Notes: generated by a model not told the origin, from the letters alone. Positions 1 through 9,526 are shown, counted from the first letter of the stretch. The stretch is DNA of 64,000 nucleotides from Pseudoips prasinana (GCA_951640165.1 OX621249.1:7987001-8051000), one strand, 5' to 3'. A program made the numbers and translations.

Positions 1-490
1 CGGATCTATGGTTCTTAATAAATAATAATAAAAATAAAAATCGTTTATTCTCATGCATCGACGGCCCATAGCATGTTATTATCAGTACAAACTTAAAAAA
101 ACTATCTTAGTATGTAACACTTAGACACACATAGGTACAAAAATAACAACACAAATACACAATAAAAAGCCAAGATTAGAAGAAGATTTATCAAGTCCCA
201 TGTCTGACACAAAGCTTGATAAATCTATCCATTGTAAGCCCTTCAATCCAGACAGGATACAACACCTTCAGAATGCTATTGCTGCTTCCCCTCAATCTGC
301 GTATCACTGATGCCACTTTTTTGCGCATGATCGCGAAATAATCGTCAGTGTGCGCATCCGCGAACATCCCTGACGCACTACAGTAAGGCCTCAACAGCGC
401 CCTGAAGGCGTTATTGTATTGAATGCGCAGTGCGCTATCTGCTTTTTGGGTATGATTAGCCCAGAAATAATAAAGTAAAGTCAGCTGCAA
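1..490 (-). pseudogene. LINE reverse transcriptase C-terminus plus 3' end
   Basis: An open stretch of about 97 codons on the minus strand (positions 482 to 191) reads like the extreme C-terminus of a lepidopteran LINE polyprotein, with QYNNAFRALL, CSASGMFADA and a basic IMRKKVASVIRR stretch. The same block recurs at 509-691 and 4338-4585, so it is a repeat family. Downstream (190 to about 20) is AT-rich 3' untranslated sequence ending near an A/T-rich repeat. It has no start codon and no RT core, so it is a 5'-truncated dead copy. The clade (Jockey, CR1 or R4 group) cannot be fixed from this part. Confidence 0.6.
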
Positions 491-504
491 GTCAAGTCAG
501 CTGC

Positions 505-806
505 TGGTATGTTTGCAGAAGCAAGGACTGATTGCTTCAAGGCAATTTTAAGGAAAAGAACTGCCTCCCTGATGCGTCGTGTGCGATACAGTACCAGCAG
601 GCTCCTAAATACCATATTGCACAAAATTGATTGCCCAATAGTGAGCCACTGGAACAGTGTTCACATGGGTTTCCAGGGCTCCCATTTTTAACGTAAGATA
701 GATTTATTAGTGTAGTACTAACATATTTCGAAGCCATTACTAACAAATTACTATGGATTAATTACTATCTGAAATAAATATATTATTATTATTATATTAT
801 TATTAT
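505..806 (+). pseudogene. LINE C-terminal fragment with (ATT)n tail
   Basis: Sixty codons from 509 (MFAEARTDCF, then ILRKRTASLMRRVR) match the C-terminus of the LINE family at 191-490 but on the opposite strand. After the stop at 691 comes a short 3' untranslated region ending in ATT/ATTATT repeats (about 779-806), typical of a retroposed tail. The two opposite fragments are only 15-20 bp apart, so two independently truncated copies abut here. Confidence 0.6.
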
Positions 807-830
807 CCCGGATGAAAGTAAAAGTGTGGT

Positions 831-1065
831 CATCATCATTATCATATTAGCTGAAAATCTTCCACTGGACAAAGGCCTCCCTCCAAAATTTTCCACAATT
901 GCCGGTCTTGCGCTACTCGTATCCAGCGGCTTTAAGCGACCCTCACAAGATCATCGGTCCATCTTGTAGGGGGCCTGTCCACGCTGCATCTTCCGGTTTG
1001 TGGTCGCCACTCGAGAACCTTTCTGCCGGAGCGGCCGTCGGTTCTACGAGCTATGTGCCCTACCC
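831..1065 (-). mobile_element. RTE1 LINE 3' terminus
   Basis: Read on the minus strand this encodes the last ~75 codons of the RTE polyprotein found at 10400-11836 (motifs RPPTRWTDDLV and W..AQDRQLW in better copies) and ends in a (ATG)n-type tail, seen here as CATCATCATT at 831. It is 5'-truncated and degenerate. It abuts tail-A at 1066. Confidence 0.8.
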
Positions 1066-1586
1066 TAGATAATTAAACATAATCTCTTGACAATAACTTG
1101 ATACGATACGATACGAGGCGCTCATAGCTAGATGCTCTCACCGGTCCGTAAGCGATCGGCGAGGTTAAGCAACTAGGCTCGCGGTCAGTCCATAGATGGG
1201 TGACCGCCAAAGTGGTTTGATTTCTGAGCGTCTCCGTGCTTCGGAGGGCACGTTAAGCTGTCGGTCCCGGTTGTAGTCATTAGACAACAGTCGTTAAGCC
1301 ATGTCAGAGGCCTACTGGGCGGCTTGAGCAACTCTGACACTAGGGTTACCACTACCCATACGATAAGCAAGCAAGCAAGCAAGCAACTTGATACGAGCTA
1401 GCTAAATATCAATCCTATAATAAAATAAATTTTATAAATGTTTTCATACAATGTGTACCTAAATATCTATGTTACTAGAAATAATAATGTATACAACTAT
1501 ATTACTACATACATGTTCTGACTATTTACAAGCGCTTTTTTAAAGTCTACGTGAATAAAAACCTTTTTTATTTTATTTTATTTATT
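1066..1586 (+). mobile_element. tail-A (LINE 3' UTR), split by a 5S SINE
   Basis: This AT-rich 3' end recurs at 4615-5060, 35263-35525, 55288-55557 and 57258-57480, always on the plus strand. Diagnostic parts are GACAATAACTTGATACGAG near the start and CATGTTCTGACTATTTACAA then TCTACGTGAATAAAAACC near the 3' end. At 55 kb it directly follows the stop codon of a LINE ORF, which identifies it as a LINE 3' UTR. In this copy bases 1107-1385 are an inserted 5S-derived SINE. Confidence 0.8.
1107..1385 (+). mobile_element. 5S rRNA-derived SINE (SINE3 type)
   Basis: The 5' part (about 1131-1212) resembles a 5S rRNA gene: TCACCGGTCCGTAAGCGATC, GGCGAGGTTAAGCAAC (A-box/intermediate element region) and GATGGGTGACCGCC (C-box), i.e. 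the internal RNA polymerase III promoter of 5S genes. The remainder is a unique body ending in an (AAGC)n tail. The insertion is flanked by ACTTGATACGA at 1096-1106 and 1386-1396, a target-site duplication, and splits tail-A cleanly. Related copies are at 41590-41822 and 44903-45134. It is not a functional 5S gene, because the first and last parts of the 120-nt RNA are not conserved. Confidence 0.8.
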
Positions 1587-1602
1587 TTACTCGCAATAAA
1601 TG

Positions 1603-1800
1603 CACGCGTGGCGCAGCGGCTTAGACAGTCTCCTAGCCATTTCGTGTCGCGGGTTCCAGTCCTGCGCCGTACAACTATTTGTGTGACCCTAAATAGTTGT
1701 TCTGAGTCTGGATGTAATTTGTGTCCGCCTATTATATGTTTGTAAAGTACCCCGCGACACAGGGATTAAATACCGCTGCGGGCGTTGTCTTTAAAAAAAA
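1603..1800 (+). mobile_element. SINE-B (tRNA-derived) full copy
   Basis: The tRNA-like head has an A-box in GTGGCGCAGCGGCTTAGAC and a B-box in GCGGGTTCCAGTCC. The body follows (CAACTATTTGTGTGACC, GTTCTGAGTCTGGATGTAAT, ACCCCGCGACACAGGGATT) and ends in an A-run at 1792-1800. Partial copies are at 20457-20770, 20985-21085, 25235-25345 and 35828-35927. Confidence 0.8.
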
Positions 1801-1805
1801 TACAT

Positions 1806-1850
1806 ATTTTGGGATAACTAACATACTGCTATCCGATTCTAAACTAGGCA
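1806..1850 (-). mobile_element. SINE-C 3' fragment
   Basis: Short match to the 3' body of SINE-C (TTTGGGATAACTAACATACTG, compare full copies at 49485-49735 and 57596-57862). Only about 45 bp. Confidence 0.5.
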
Positions 1851-1894
1851 TTTATATATTTATATAGCATTTTCTGCGATTGAACACGGTACCG

Positions 1895-2573
1895 CTATAC
1901 TATTTGAGTTATAGCATGGTGCGGGTGACAGTTTCAGTAACATTTCGTTTCACTCTTGAAAGGCGCAGCGATTTACAAATTATGTCTTAGTATCTCAGCT
2001 GTACCACATTTGTTACATAGTAAATCATTAATAACTGTAGTAAATTGAATTAAATGCAACCAGAATGTTCATCTCTACAAATTAAATTAAATTGAATAAA
2101 AAAATAAGCAAAGTGTTATGCGTATAACGTAACGTCATAGACGTATTTAGTGATGGGATGGACTGCTACGATGGGTAGTCGATATTTTTTGTATAATAAA
2201 AAACGTATTTTGTGCATAGGTAAATTTTTATTGTTAAAATGCAATATTGCCTATAATTATACAACAGAACTTTAGGGTAAGGTAAAAAATGCATTTAATT
2301 AGTCTGAACTCGTTTCATATCCTGACTCTGAATTGTCACTTAATTCATTATCAGAATCTGTGACGGATATTATTAATGATGACTCTATTATATTGTCAAT
2401 ATGGATATCACGATCCGAATCAGACATAATGTCCCTTTAACAATATCATAGAGAACTTATTAGATTTATGCTGCGAGTATCGTTAGCAATAAAAATGTAT
2501 TGCACATCCCTAGTAATGTGGTACTTATAAACTGTCACCCGCACCATGCTACAACGCAAAAAGTATAGTCTAC
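1895..2573. mobile_element. Unclassified TIR element (~680 bp)
   Basis: A perfect 23-bp inverted repeat beginning TAGCATGGTGCGGGTGACAG lies at about 1913-1935 (forward) and 2529-2551 (reverse). Weaker pairing extends outward (CTATACTATTTGAGTT against the complement of the right end), so the TIRs may be ~40 bp. The interior is AT-rich and has one short acidic minus-strand ORF (2299-2427). No target duplication could be decided with confidence, so the superfamily is open. Confidence 0.6.
2299..2427 (-). CDS. Short acidic ORF inside TIR element
   Basis: ATG at 2427 opens a 42-codon reading frame ending at 2299. The peptide is strongly acidic and Ser/Asp-rich (starts MSDSDRDIHI, later DSDNELSDNSESGY). 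Acidic N-termini of this kind occur in several DNA transposases (piggyBac among them), so it could be the first exon remnant of a lost transposase. No domain is recognisable, and it may be fortuitous. Confidence 0.3.
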   Translation of the reverse strand: MSDSDRDIHIDNIIESSLIISVTDSDNELSDNSESGYETSSD

Positions 2574-2737
2574 TACTAATACATATACAATACCTACCTG
2601 CACGTACTACAATAGTCCTCTCTCCTATTGTTATACCAAATAATGTAGCACTTATGTCTCCTTTATACAGCTAAGAGCTGCAATTGTGCTACCCACTAGA
2701 AACTGCATATAAGTGGTTATGACACGGTGCCGTAAAG

Positions 2738-2876
2738 TACAGACGCCAGCACATCAAGCTACCCCAATCTCTCAATTTTCTTTTATAGATTTTCAACCTT
2801 ATCACAACAACTTAAGGTTCACTTTCGATTGGGGAAATTTGACAGGTTGGGGTAGCTTGATGTGCTGGCATCTGTA
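2738..2876. mobile_element. TA-flanked MITE, copy 1
   Basis: Terminal inverted repeats TACAGACGCCAGCACATC / GATGTGCTGGCATCTGTA enclose a short AT-rich core with the conserved TTCTTTTATAGATTTTCAAC and CAATTGGGGAAATTT. Three more copies lie at 4825-4963, 5438-5599 and 58048-58183. TA at both ends fits Tc1/mariner-type insertion. It is non-coding and non-autonomous. Confidence 0.75.
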
Positions 2877-2947
2877 CCTACTCTGTTTAAACTTAAGTGT
2901 TTTCCAAGAGATAAACTGTTACCATTTAAGCGCTATATAATGCTTAG

Positions 2948-3200
2948 CTGGTCTGTAGGTCTAGTGGTTAGTGTCGCTGACTGCTAAGCAAGAGGTCGTA
3001 GGTTCGATACCCACCCAGAATAAATTTTGTGTGATGAGTACGATTATTCGTTCTGTGTCCGTGTGTAATTTATCTATGATATCTTACAATATATTTAAAA
3101 ATATATAAGTATGTTTATCAGTTGTCTGGTTGCCATAGTATAGGAGCGGCCCAGTTTGGGATCAGATGGCAGTGTGTTAGTTGTCCTAAGATAAGATATA
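2948..3200 (+). mobile_element. SINE-C (tRNA-derived)
   Basis: The head contains GTCTAGTGGTTAGTGTCGC (A-box region) and GTAGGTTCGATACCCACC (B-box). The body contains TCAGTTGTCTGGTTGCCATAG and AGTTTGGGATCAGATGGCAG and ends near TCCTAAGATAAG, followed by (ATA)n at 3240. This is the most abundant SINE in the window, with more than a dozen pieces. Confidence 0.75.
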
Positions 3201-4330
3201 TTATATTAACTGCTTTTTTGATCTCGCGGTAGTTGTATTTAATAATAATAATAATAAAATAAATTTTTCACCACAACACATCAGAGTTTGTACATTAGAT
3301 TAAAATACACAAAATGGTTCAACATTTTTGCTAAGATCAAACTGGTACAAAAGCAATGTATTGATGTTATTGTCTTACAGGTGTGGTGACTAGCACCTTA
3401 ACTAAGCTATTATACCATAACTTGTAATAAAGGTGCTAGGCCCAAACTTCCTAAATACGCTGTTAACATCACGACAAGCAAAACATTATATAACATCAAA
3501 TACAGTAAAAATAAATAGTAAAAATTTAATTAAAATAAGACAATGTAATATTAAATTATTAAACAATCATGCATGTTTGGTTTTGCACGAATCTATGTTT
3601 GTATGTGTGTGTGTGCGTGTGTGCGTGTGTGTGTGTGTGTGTGTAGGTTAAGGTAGGAAGGAAGAGAGTAGGAAGAATTAATAGTGCATAGAAGCCAATT
3701 TTTTAAATTATTGAGGCATTCGTAGAAGACGTTCCGTTTCATCGTAGTTTTTAGTCAGCAGCCTCTTTGTGACTGTGTCTTTGCATGAGTGTGTGGACAT
3801 TGGAAATATGGTTAGGCTACGATTTATCATATTATATAGATGAGGTCCTAAAAACATTGAAATCTCTGAGTGAAGGCAAGACTGCATCTGTGTGGGTTGC
3901 AGGGTTTATCTCTTCGCCGTCGCGTTGGTTAAATGTTTTGAATGGGGTGTTTATGTGTTGTGATAGGACGATATTTACAGCCCAGATGGGACCAAAAAGT
4001 CATATTGGAATTTTTCTGTTCAGATTATTGTATTTTCAGAAACAGTGGAGCACAATAATATCCTATATAATTGGCTAGTCACCGGTGAAATTGCTGAAGT
4101 CATACCCGAAGTTTAGCTAGAAGCACTTAATGTTGGACAAAACCCTCCTCTAAGGTCTCCCGATCTCATCTATCTACGACCCAATTACTAGCCAATACTT
4201 TATGGCAATGAGAGACTCAAGTTTATGTTATAGTATTTTTACCTTTCTATTCAATTCCAATTCAAATAATTTATTTCGGAAAAATATCCATATAATGTTA
4301 GTATAACTTAGCCTAATGTTAGTATCAATG
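3201..4330. other. Gap: no gene recognised
   Basis: AT-rich sequence with an (AAT)n run at 3240-3257, a (GT)n microsatellite at 3600-3646 and a short SINE-A-like stretch near 3985-4035 (GATGGGACCAAAAAGTCATA). A 97-codon open frame at 3785-4078 has no recognisable domain and runs into the SINE-like piece, so I do not call it a gene. Confidence 0.5.
3600..3646. repeat. (GT)n microsatellite
   Basis: About 20 GT dinucleotides with a few GC interruptions. Confidence 0.95.
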
Positions 4331-4337
4331 ACATTAA

Positions 4338-4585
4338 TTATATTACGGGTGTCTGGACTCTTACCCACCTGTGTAAAAGGGGAGAGTCCCACCAGTCTGA
4401 AAACACATTCAGGATGCCATTGGAGGAAAAGCGCAAGCGCTCCATCATGGAAGCGCAGCGCCTCCGCATGATCGCGGCGAACTCGTCGACGCACGACTCC
4501 GCGAACATCCCCGACGCGCTACACCGCCACGGCAACACCAAGAGCACCCTGAATGCGTTATTGTACTGTACGCGCCCTTTACCCT
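4338..4585 (-). pseudogene. LINE C-terminal fragment
   Basis: The minus strand from 4585 reads VQYNNAFRVLLVLPW, CSASGMFAES, FAAIMRRRCASMMERL and SSNGILNVF, the same LINE C-terminus as at 191-490. This copy is markedly GC-richer than its surroundings (4420-4530), which fits a younger or differently evolving copy. It is 5'-truncated with no RT core. Confidence 0.65.
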
Positions 4586-4614
4586 ATAACGGTAATGTGA
4601 CTTTAATTTATACT

Positions 4615-5060
4615 TTTATTAAAAAATAAATTTTATATCTAAATGTTTTCATACAATCCATGTACCTAAATATCTATATGTACCTAAAAATAATTATTCT
4701 ACTTAACTATATTACTACAAACATGTTCTGACTATGCTTGTAGTAAATAATGCTCGGAGTTTAATGCCGTAAACGGTTAAAATACGTGAGAAATAAACCA
4801 ATACCTATTCTGTTAACATTTTTGTACAGTCGCCAGCACATCCAGCTACCCCAATCTGTCAAATTTCTTTTATAGATTTTCAACATTATCACAAAAGTAT
4901 AACGTTCACTTTCAATTGGGGAAATTGTACAGATTGGGGTAGTTTGATGTGCTCACGTCTGTACTTACCACATTTACACTAATAAATATCTTTTCTTATC
5001 TATTTACAAGTGATTTTAAAAATCTACGGGAATAAATAGCTCTTAATGTTTTTTTATTAT
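4615..5060 (+). mobile_element. tail-A copy, interrupted
   Basis: Tail-A runs from about 4615 to 4738 (TTTTCATACAATCCATGTACC, CATGTTCTGACTAT) and resumes at about 4999 with CTATTTACAAGTGATTTTAA and ACGGGAATAAATAG. Bases 4739-4998 are an insertion that includes TA-flanked MITE copy 2. Confidence 0.65.
4825..4963. mobile_element. TA-flanked MITE, copy 2
   Basis: Same termini and core as the copy at 2738. It has a few changes in the right inverted repeat (GTGCTCACGTCTGTA). Confidence 0.75.
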
Positions 5061-5435
5061 TAATAGTAGTACAGTTTAGTGTTTCATACAAAAATGTGAA
5101 ATTAGAGTATTCACTGCTTATAGAATGTATATGTTGAAAAGTGTATCCGTATTCAAAGCAAAACCTGTAAAATAATTCGAAACAAAACCACATTATTTTT
5201 ATTCGAAAACCATTTTTGAATCTTACAGTGGTCACCATAATAATAACAGCAATTTTTCAACTAAAGTGTTGCCATTGATGCTACAGCTCCACAATATGTA
5301 TGCCCGTCACAAATGATTAAGTGGTAGTTATATAGCGAACGCGAATTCCGGAATGCGGATTGCATTTCTGGAAATTATATTCTCTGAAATCTAGACAATA
5401 TAAGACATTTCCAAAATGTATCATTAACTGAAGGA
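5060..5435. other. Gap: no gene recognised
   Basis: AT-rich sequence with no repeat or coding signal I can identify. Confidence 0.5.
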
Positions 5436-5437
5436 GG

Positions 5438-5599
5438 TACAGACGCCAGCACATCCAGCACATAAAAGAAATTCGACAGATGGGGGTCCATCTGTCAAAT
5501 TTCTTTTATAGAATTTCAACTTTATCACATGAGTATAAGGTTCACTTTCAATTGGGGAAATTTGGCAGATTGGAGAAGCTTGATGTGCTGGCGTCTGTA
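5438..5599. mobile_element. TA-flanked MITE, copy 3
   Basis: Inverted termini TACAGACGCCAGCACATC and its partner GATGTGCTGGCGTCTGTA. The left part carries a ~20-bp local inverted duplication (ACAGATGG/CCATCTGT), making this copy longer than the others. Confidence 0.75.
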
Positions 5600-5602
5600 C
5601 AT

Positions 5603-6117
5603 TTGGTAAATTTTTCAAAAAAAATCTATGTTGACGGTAACGCTAGTTTAGAAATTGCTATAGAAATTTATTTTAGTATTTATGGTATTTGAGCCCATTT
5701 TTTTAAATACTGAATGGTACTAGCAATAACTTCGACTTTTTTTATAACAACCAATATGAACAAAAGCAAGAACTTCGAAAGAACCTACGGAATAAAAAAT
5801 AATTATCAAAATTGGTTCACAATCTATGGAGATATCCGATTACATTCATACAAAAATAAAACACTTGTTAAAAATTTATTTTATTTCAGTGAAATCTCCA
5901 GAAGATTATTCACTGCCTTTTATTGGAAATCTAATTTTATTTGAATAACATATTTAGGTCCAAAATCAAATACCAATTCTAAGATGGTAAATAAAACTAG
6001 TGAGAGTCGAACTCGCGCACCGACGGTTCCGTGGCTTCCTTAGATGTATAGAAGTCACTTAATTTATCTTATTAAAAACCACTATTCATTTTCTAACTCC
6101 TCCATGTTTCTTTCTGA
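5603..6117. other. Gap: no gene recognised
   Basis: AT-rich. Near 6001-6035 a SINE head-like B-box occurs on the minus strand (complement of AGAGTCGAACTCGCGCACC). Nothing else is recognised. Confidence 0.45.
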
Positions 6118-6330
6118 TTAAATTCGTTGCGGAATCCAAGACAGTTAAAGCGATTCCCCGGGATATGCCTGAGCCTCACCTCTCAGTGTCATTTCATTGG
6201 GTGCCACTGTTGATCATGGCTAACAGGAGTTGCAGTGGTGGGTAAGAGGTAGGGACTAGTACCGTAAAGTGATTCCCCGGGATATGCCTGAGCCTCACCG
6301 TTCAGTGTCAGTTCTTTGTGTGTTTGTGTG
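6118..6330 (+). repeat. Poly(A)-type retroelement 3' end, two partial copies
   Basis: AAGCGATTCCCCGGGATATGCCTGAGCCTCAC-like sequence starts at about 6150 and again at about 6258, giving a partial direct duplication of ~115 bp. A reverse-strand copy at 21598-21770 ends in a long poly(A) (seen as T-run), so the family is a retroposed 3' end. The parent element was not identified. Confidence 0.6.
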
Positions 6331-6766
6331 TAAACTTAAACTTTAATAAGTAAGACGCACAACTTCTAGTTACAATTAACTTGAAAACTTGCATCTCTGA
6401 GACGCAGGTACTAATTCTAACTTTGGAACTAACACAATTTGTAATACGTAGTCATACAATTGTCACCACTGTCTATTTGCTGCATCCTTGGAAACTTTTA
6501 AATAAGTTTAGAAGACGAGAATATAATTGAGTGAGTAGGTTTGCATGTGGGAAGAAACGCTGCGAAGGAAGGAGGCTCGGTGGGAACGTTTGAGATTGCA
6601 CCATTTTATAATAGATATAGTATTGTAAATTGGTTCAATCTTAACTTCAATCAAAACTTATCTTAAAGTATGGCATAGTATTAGATACGGTAGCTTATTA
6701 CTACCGATACTAGCCAATTAAGCAGGACATTTTATAATGCAAGCATAGATACATACTCTAGATGAC
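6331..6766. other. Gap: no gene recognised
   Basis: No coding or repeat signal recognised. Confidence 0.4.
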
Positions 6767-6988
6767 TGCGTCGTTGGCCTCGTGGTAGATGAGGTTCAAA
6801 TTCCGAGTGGGGTCAAAAAGTTATATGGGATTTTTCCGTCAAGAAAATCCTCAATATCAGTTCGGAGTCTGAATTTCGGCTGTGTTACATCTCTGTGCGG
6901 AGTACACGAAACCCGTCACTCCTGCACCTGATGTCTTTCTGATAAAGCTGATCTAGCTTTCTTTAACTTTCCTATCGGATCATGATTG
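6767..6988 (+). mobile_element. SINE-A, degenerate copy
   Basis: The tRNA-like head (GCGTCGTTGGCCTCGTGG) has lost the segment between A- and B-boxes. The B-box region (GAGGTTCAAATTCCGAG) and the body (GGTCAAAAAGTTATATGGGA) remain, and the copy runs to TATCGGATCATGATTG. The family reference is the copy at 31543-31905. Confidence 0.6.
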
Positions 6989-7033
6989 CTTGATCTCAGT
7001 CACTCACAACACAATTTTGAAAGTATAAATATC

Positions 7034-7275
7034 ATTAGGTCGAATTTCGAGCCTGAAGCCAGCGGTCAGTCTCAACTTAAAGGAAGATTTACAGTGCACA
7101 TATGTCTGCGCGAACATAGGGCACTTTGTACTCTCTCATACTCATGATCCATTGGGGAAGCTATCAGACACGACCAGAAAGAGGTCACGTACAAGACAGA
7201 CAGATTTATATCTCCGAGGCGCGGGGATATGTCGCCGCCAACTTTCAGACTCTGAACCAGCGATTGAACCGAATA
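7034..7275 (-). mobile_element. SINE-A 3' body
   Basis: Minus-strand SINE-A body: GTCGAATTTCGAGCC, ACAGTGCACATATGTCTGCGC and ACGACCAGAAAGAGGTCACG correspond in order to the 3' two thirds of the copies at 25850-26180 and 20108-20447. The tRNA-like head is missing. Confidence 0.6.
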
Positions 7276-7632
7276 CCTCAATATCTGGCTTTCAATATTT
7301 TGTCAAACATTATAGTGTTACATACGCAACAAAATCTAATAATCTCTCGCACACCCAGTATCCCATACCATTTAAAGAGTAATATTTTATGTAATATTAC
7401 CGTGTTCTGGAAAATGGCTCAAGCGTTATGGCTACAATTAAGAGCGTTGGGGGTGTAAAATCGATCTAGCTAGTCTCATTTCTAGGAAAACGATGTATTG
7501 ACAGGTTATAAGCAAATTGAGAGGTAGCAAACGGGGTGTCAAGAGGGGGTGAGTGATATATCAGTCTATACTAAATTTATATTGGTGTTCCTTGGAAGAG
7601 GTCTTTGTTGAGCAGTGGAAGTCTTTAATAAT
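7276..7632. other. Gap: unassigned, with a short RTE-like tail
   Basis: Mostly unassigned. TGGAAGAGGTCTTTGTTGAGC at about 7595 resembles the last codons of the RTE1 ORF (GEAFVQQW region) followed by (AAT)n at 7623. Open frames here are overlaps with SINE-A remnants and carry no domain. Confidence 0.4.
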
Positions 7633-7765
7633 AATAATATCCTTGGACATTATATACACACGGCCATCTATTCCAAACTAAGCAGAGCTCGTACTATGGA
7701 AACCAGATGACTCATATACTACATATACTACTTTTCTAAATACATACTTATATAGATAATTGACA
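7633..7765 (-). mobile_element. SINE-C 3' half
   Basis: Minus-strand match to the SINE-C body (ACACACGGCCATCTATTCC, GTACTATGGAAACCAGATGA) next to an (AAT)n run. Confidence 0.65.
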
Positions 7766-8097
7766 CAAACGTTTAAAACTAAGAAAGGGACCAAAGGTCA
7801 TATACACACATAGACAGTCGAATCAAAACTTTTCATTATGGTTTGGGTAAAAATTATTTAAATTAATATGATAAACATGCAATTGCAGCTTCATCACGCT
7901 CACCGTACAGTTTAATCCCTCCGCTGTACAACAGTAAATATTTTAACTGAGTCCATCATAATTTAATCCAAACACATTGTTCAGCGAATCTCTGCGTATT
8001 AAATGCAGTCATTAATTCTTTGTTAATTCAGTGTAGCTGCAACCGTAATACTAACTTACGCGCAATACACAAAAACAAAATATAAATTAGTCATTAA
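7766..8097. other. Gap: no gene recognised
   Basis: AT-rich; no signal identified. Confidence 0.45.
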
Positions 8098-8390
8098 GTA
8101 ACTCTTTTATGGGGCAATGTATAAGATTCTATAACAAACTTCCCAATGATATTAGAGAATTGTCTACGAATAAGTTTAAAAGAATGATTAAAGCCAAATT
8201 GTGTTACAAAATATCAGATTATTTAAGTGATAAAAGTGCTTGGGATTGAGATGTTTTGAGTCAACACACATGATTGTAATTAATATTAAGTATATTTTAT
8301 TTTAAAAAAGGATTCCTACTGAGTTTTCTGGCAGTGTTTCTCAGTAGCTGCCACGTCATGCACTGCACGGTAGGGTAAAAAAAATGTGAC
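8098..8390 (+). pseudogene. LINE C-terminal fragment and 3' UTR (Jockey/CR1-like)
   Basis: From about 8125 the plus strand reads a decayed polyprotein end: YNKLPNDIRELSTNKFKRMI then YKISDYLSDKSAWD and a stop. Phrases of the form 'lPndIrel...FK..vK..L' close the ORF of many insect CR1/Jockey LINEs. The 3' UTR contains TCAGTAGCTGCCACGTCATG and GGTAGGGTAAAAAAAATGTG. The same 3' end is found reversed at 22705-23008. Confidence 0.6.
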
Positions 8391-8424
8391 GATTCCACAT
8401 AAATTTAAAATTCACAAAACACAA

Positions 8425-8535
8425 TATCTTAATAAAAAAATACAGGTACAATCGGCGGTCTTATCGCTTTGTAGCGATCTCTTCCAGACAACCGTCGGGT
8501 GGACAAGAAGAGTTAAGATGGAAAAGGCGGTATTT
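8425..8535 (-). repeat. Retroelement 3' end (same family as 29035)
   Basis: Reverse complement of the segment at 29035-29192: TACAGGTACAATCGGCGGTC, TTATCGCTTTGTAGCGATCT and CCGTCGGGTGGACAAG. At 29 kb the plus-strand copy runs into (TATC)n. The parent LINE ORF was not identified. Confidence 0.6.
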
Positions 8536-8820
8536 GTAAGTGTACTATCGTGTGTTTTTAATACATACATAATAATACATGTTTAACGTTATTACATGCA
8601 CACATATGTACAAGCTTCATAAATATATACTTATATTTGTATAAATACTAATAATACTATACTATAATAATATAACACACATACTTAATAATATACATCG
8701 TTTCAAATAAGGTTATTTAGGAAGTTCTAAATTATCCTAAGACGTAGAAGGAAGTGCTGAAGCATCTCCAAAGAGTCTTGAACTTTTTGTCGTAACTAAC
8801 CAACTGACCACAATAATAAA

Positions 8821-9290
8821 TTAATTAATATCTTGGGACAACTAATACACTGTCATCCGATCCCAAATCAGGCAAAGCCTGTACTATGGCGACCGGACAT
8901 CTCATAAACATCTATACATATAATAAAATCGTAGGAAAGTCAAAACTGTACATTCAATATTTTTAAAAAAGGGTACTTGGGGCGTGATCTACAATCGTAG
9001 TCGAAGCCAAAAATATAGTTTGTAGAATTATTGTCAGTGTGTCTGTATGTATGACCGGGAGAAACTCAAAAAGTACTGCATGGATTTACTTCAAATTTTG
9101 CATGGATATTACTAAGAGGTCGGGTCAACATATAGGCTACATATTATCACGCTATCACCTACGGGGGAGGATTTGTGATAATTTATAAAATTTAACGCGT
9201 GTAAAACCGCGGCGCACAACTAGTACTTATATATTTCTAAATATTTACATACATATTATAGATAAATTACACCCAGATACAGAACAAATA
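8821..9290 (-). mobile_element. SINE-C copy split by a Helitron
   Basis: Minus-strand SINE-C runs from 8821 (TATCTTGGGACAACTAATAC) to 8910 and resumes at 9224 (TACTTATATATTTC ... ACACCCAGATACAGAACAAA). The intact SINE at 49485-49735 reads straight through the joint, which shows the precise empty site. Confidence 0.8.
8911..9223 (+). mobile_element. Non-autonomous Helitron, 313 bp
   Basis: Starts TCTATACATATAATAAAATC and ends CCGCGGCGCACAACTAG, i.e. the 5'-TC and CTRR-3' termini of Helitrons. A GC-rich CCGCGG palindromic stretch lies just inside the 3' end. It sits between A (8910) and T (9224) with no target duplication, as expected of rolling-circle elements. A near-identical minus-strand relative is at 37562-37866. 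There is no ORF, so it depends on an autonomous element elsewhere. Confidence 0.85.
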
Positions 9291-9526
9291 ATACCTATGC
9301 AGTTACAGTGTGAATGAGAAGGGCGGCTGGTAAGACCCGGTGTGTTTCGTACTTTAAGTACAAGTAAAACGACAGAACCAATCAAAGTAAGGGCTATAAA
9401 ACTTAGGGCAGCAAATGTTTGCCTGTACGTAAAAGAAAGAGCTACCATTTGAAACGTAAATTCAAAATAACTTTTTCATTATGTCTTACAAGAACTATTT
9501 AATCTAGTAAATAATAATGTCCTCCT
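9291..9526. other. Unassigned spacer
   Basis: No coding or repeat signal recognised. Confidence 0.4.

Noticed and set aside
1131..1212. Functional 5S rRNA gene
   Set aside because: Only the internal promoter portion matches; the RNA ends are not conserved and the sequence continues into a SINE body with a target duplication.
3785..4078. 97-codon open frame as a gene
   Set aside because: There is no domain, it runs into a SINE-A-like stretch, and there is no splice or promoter support.
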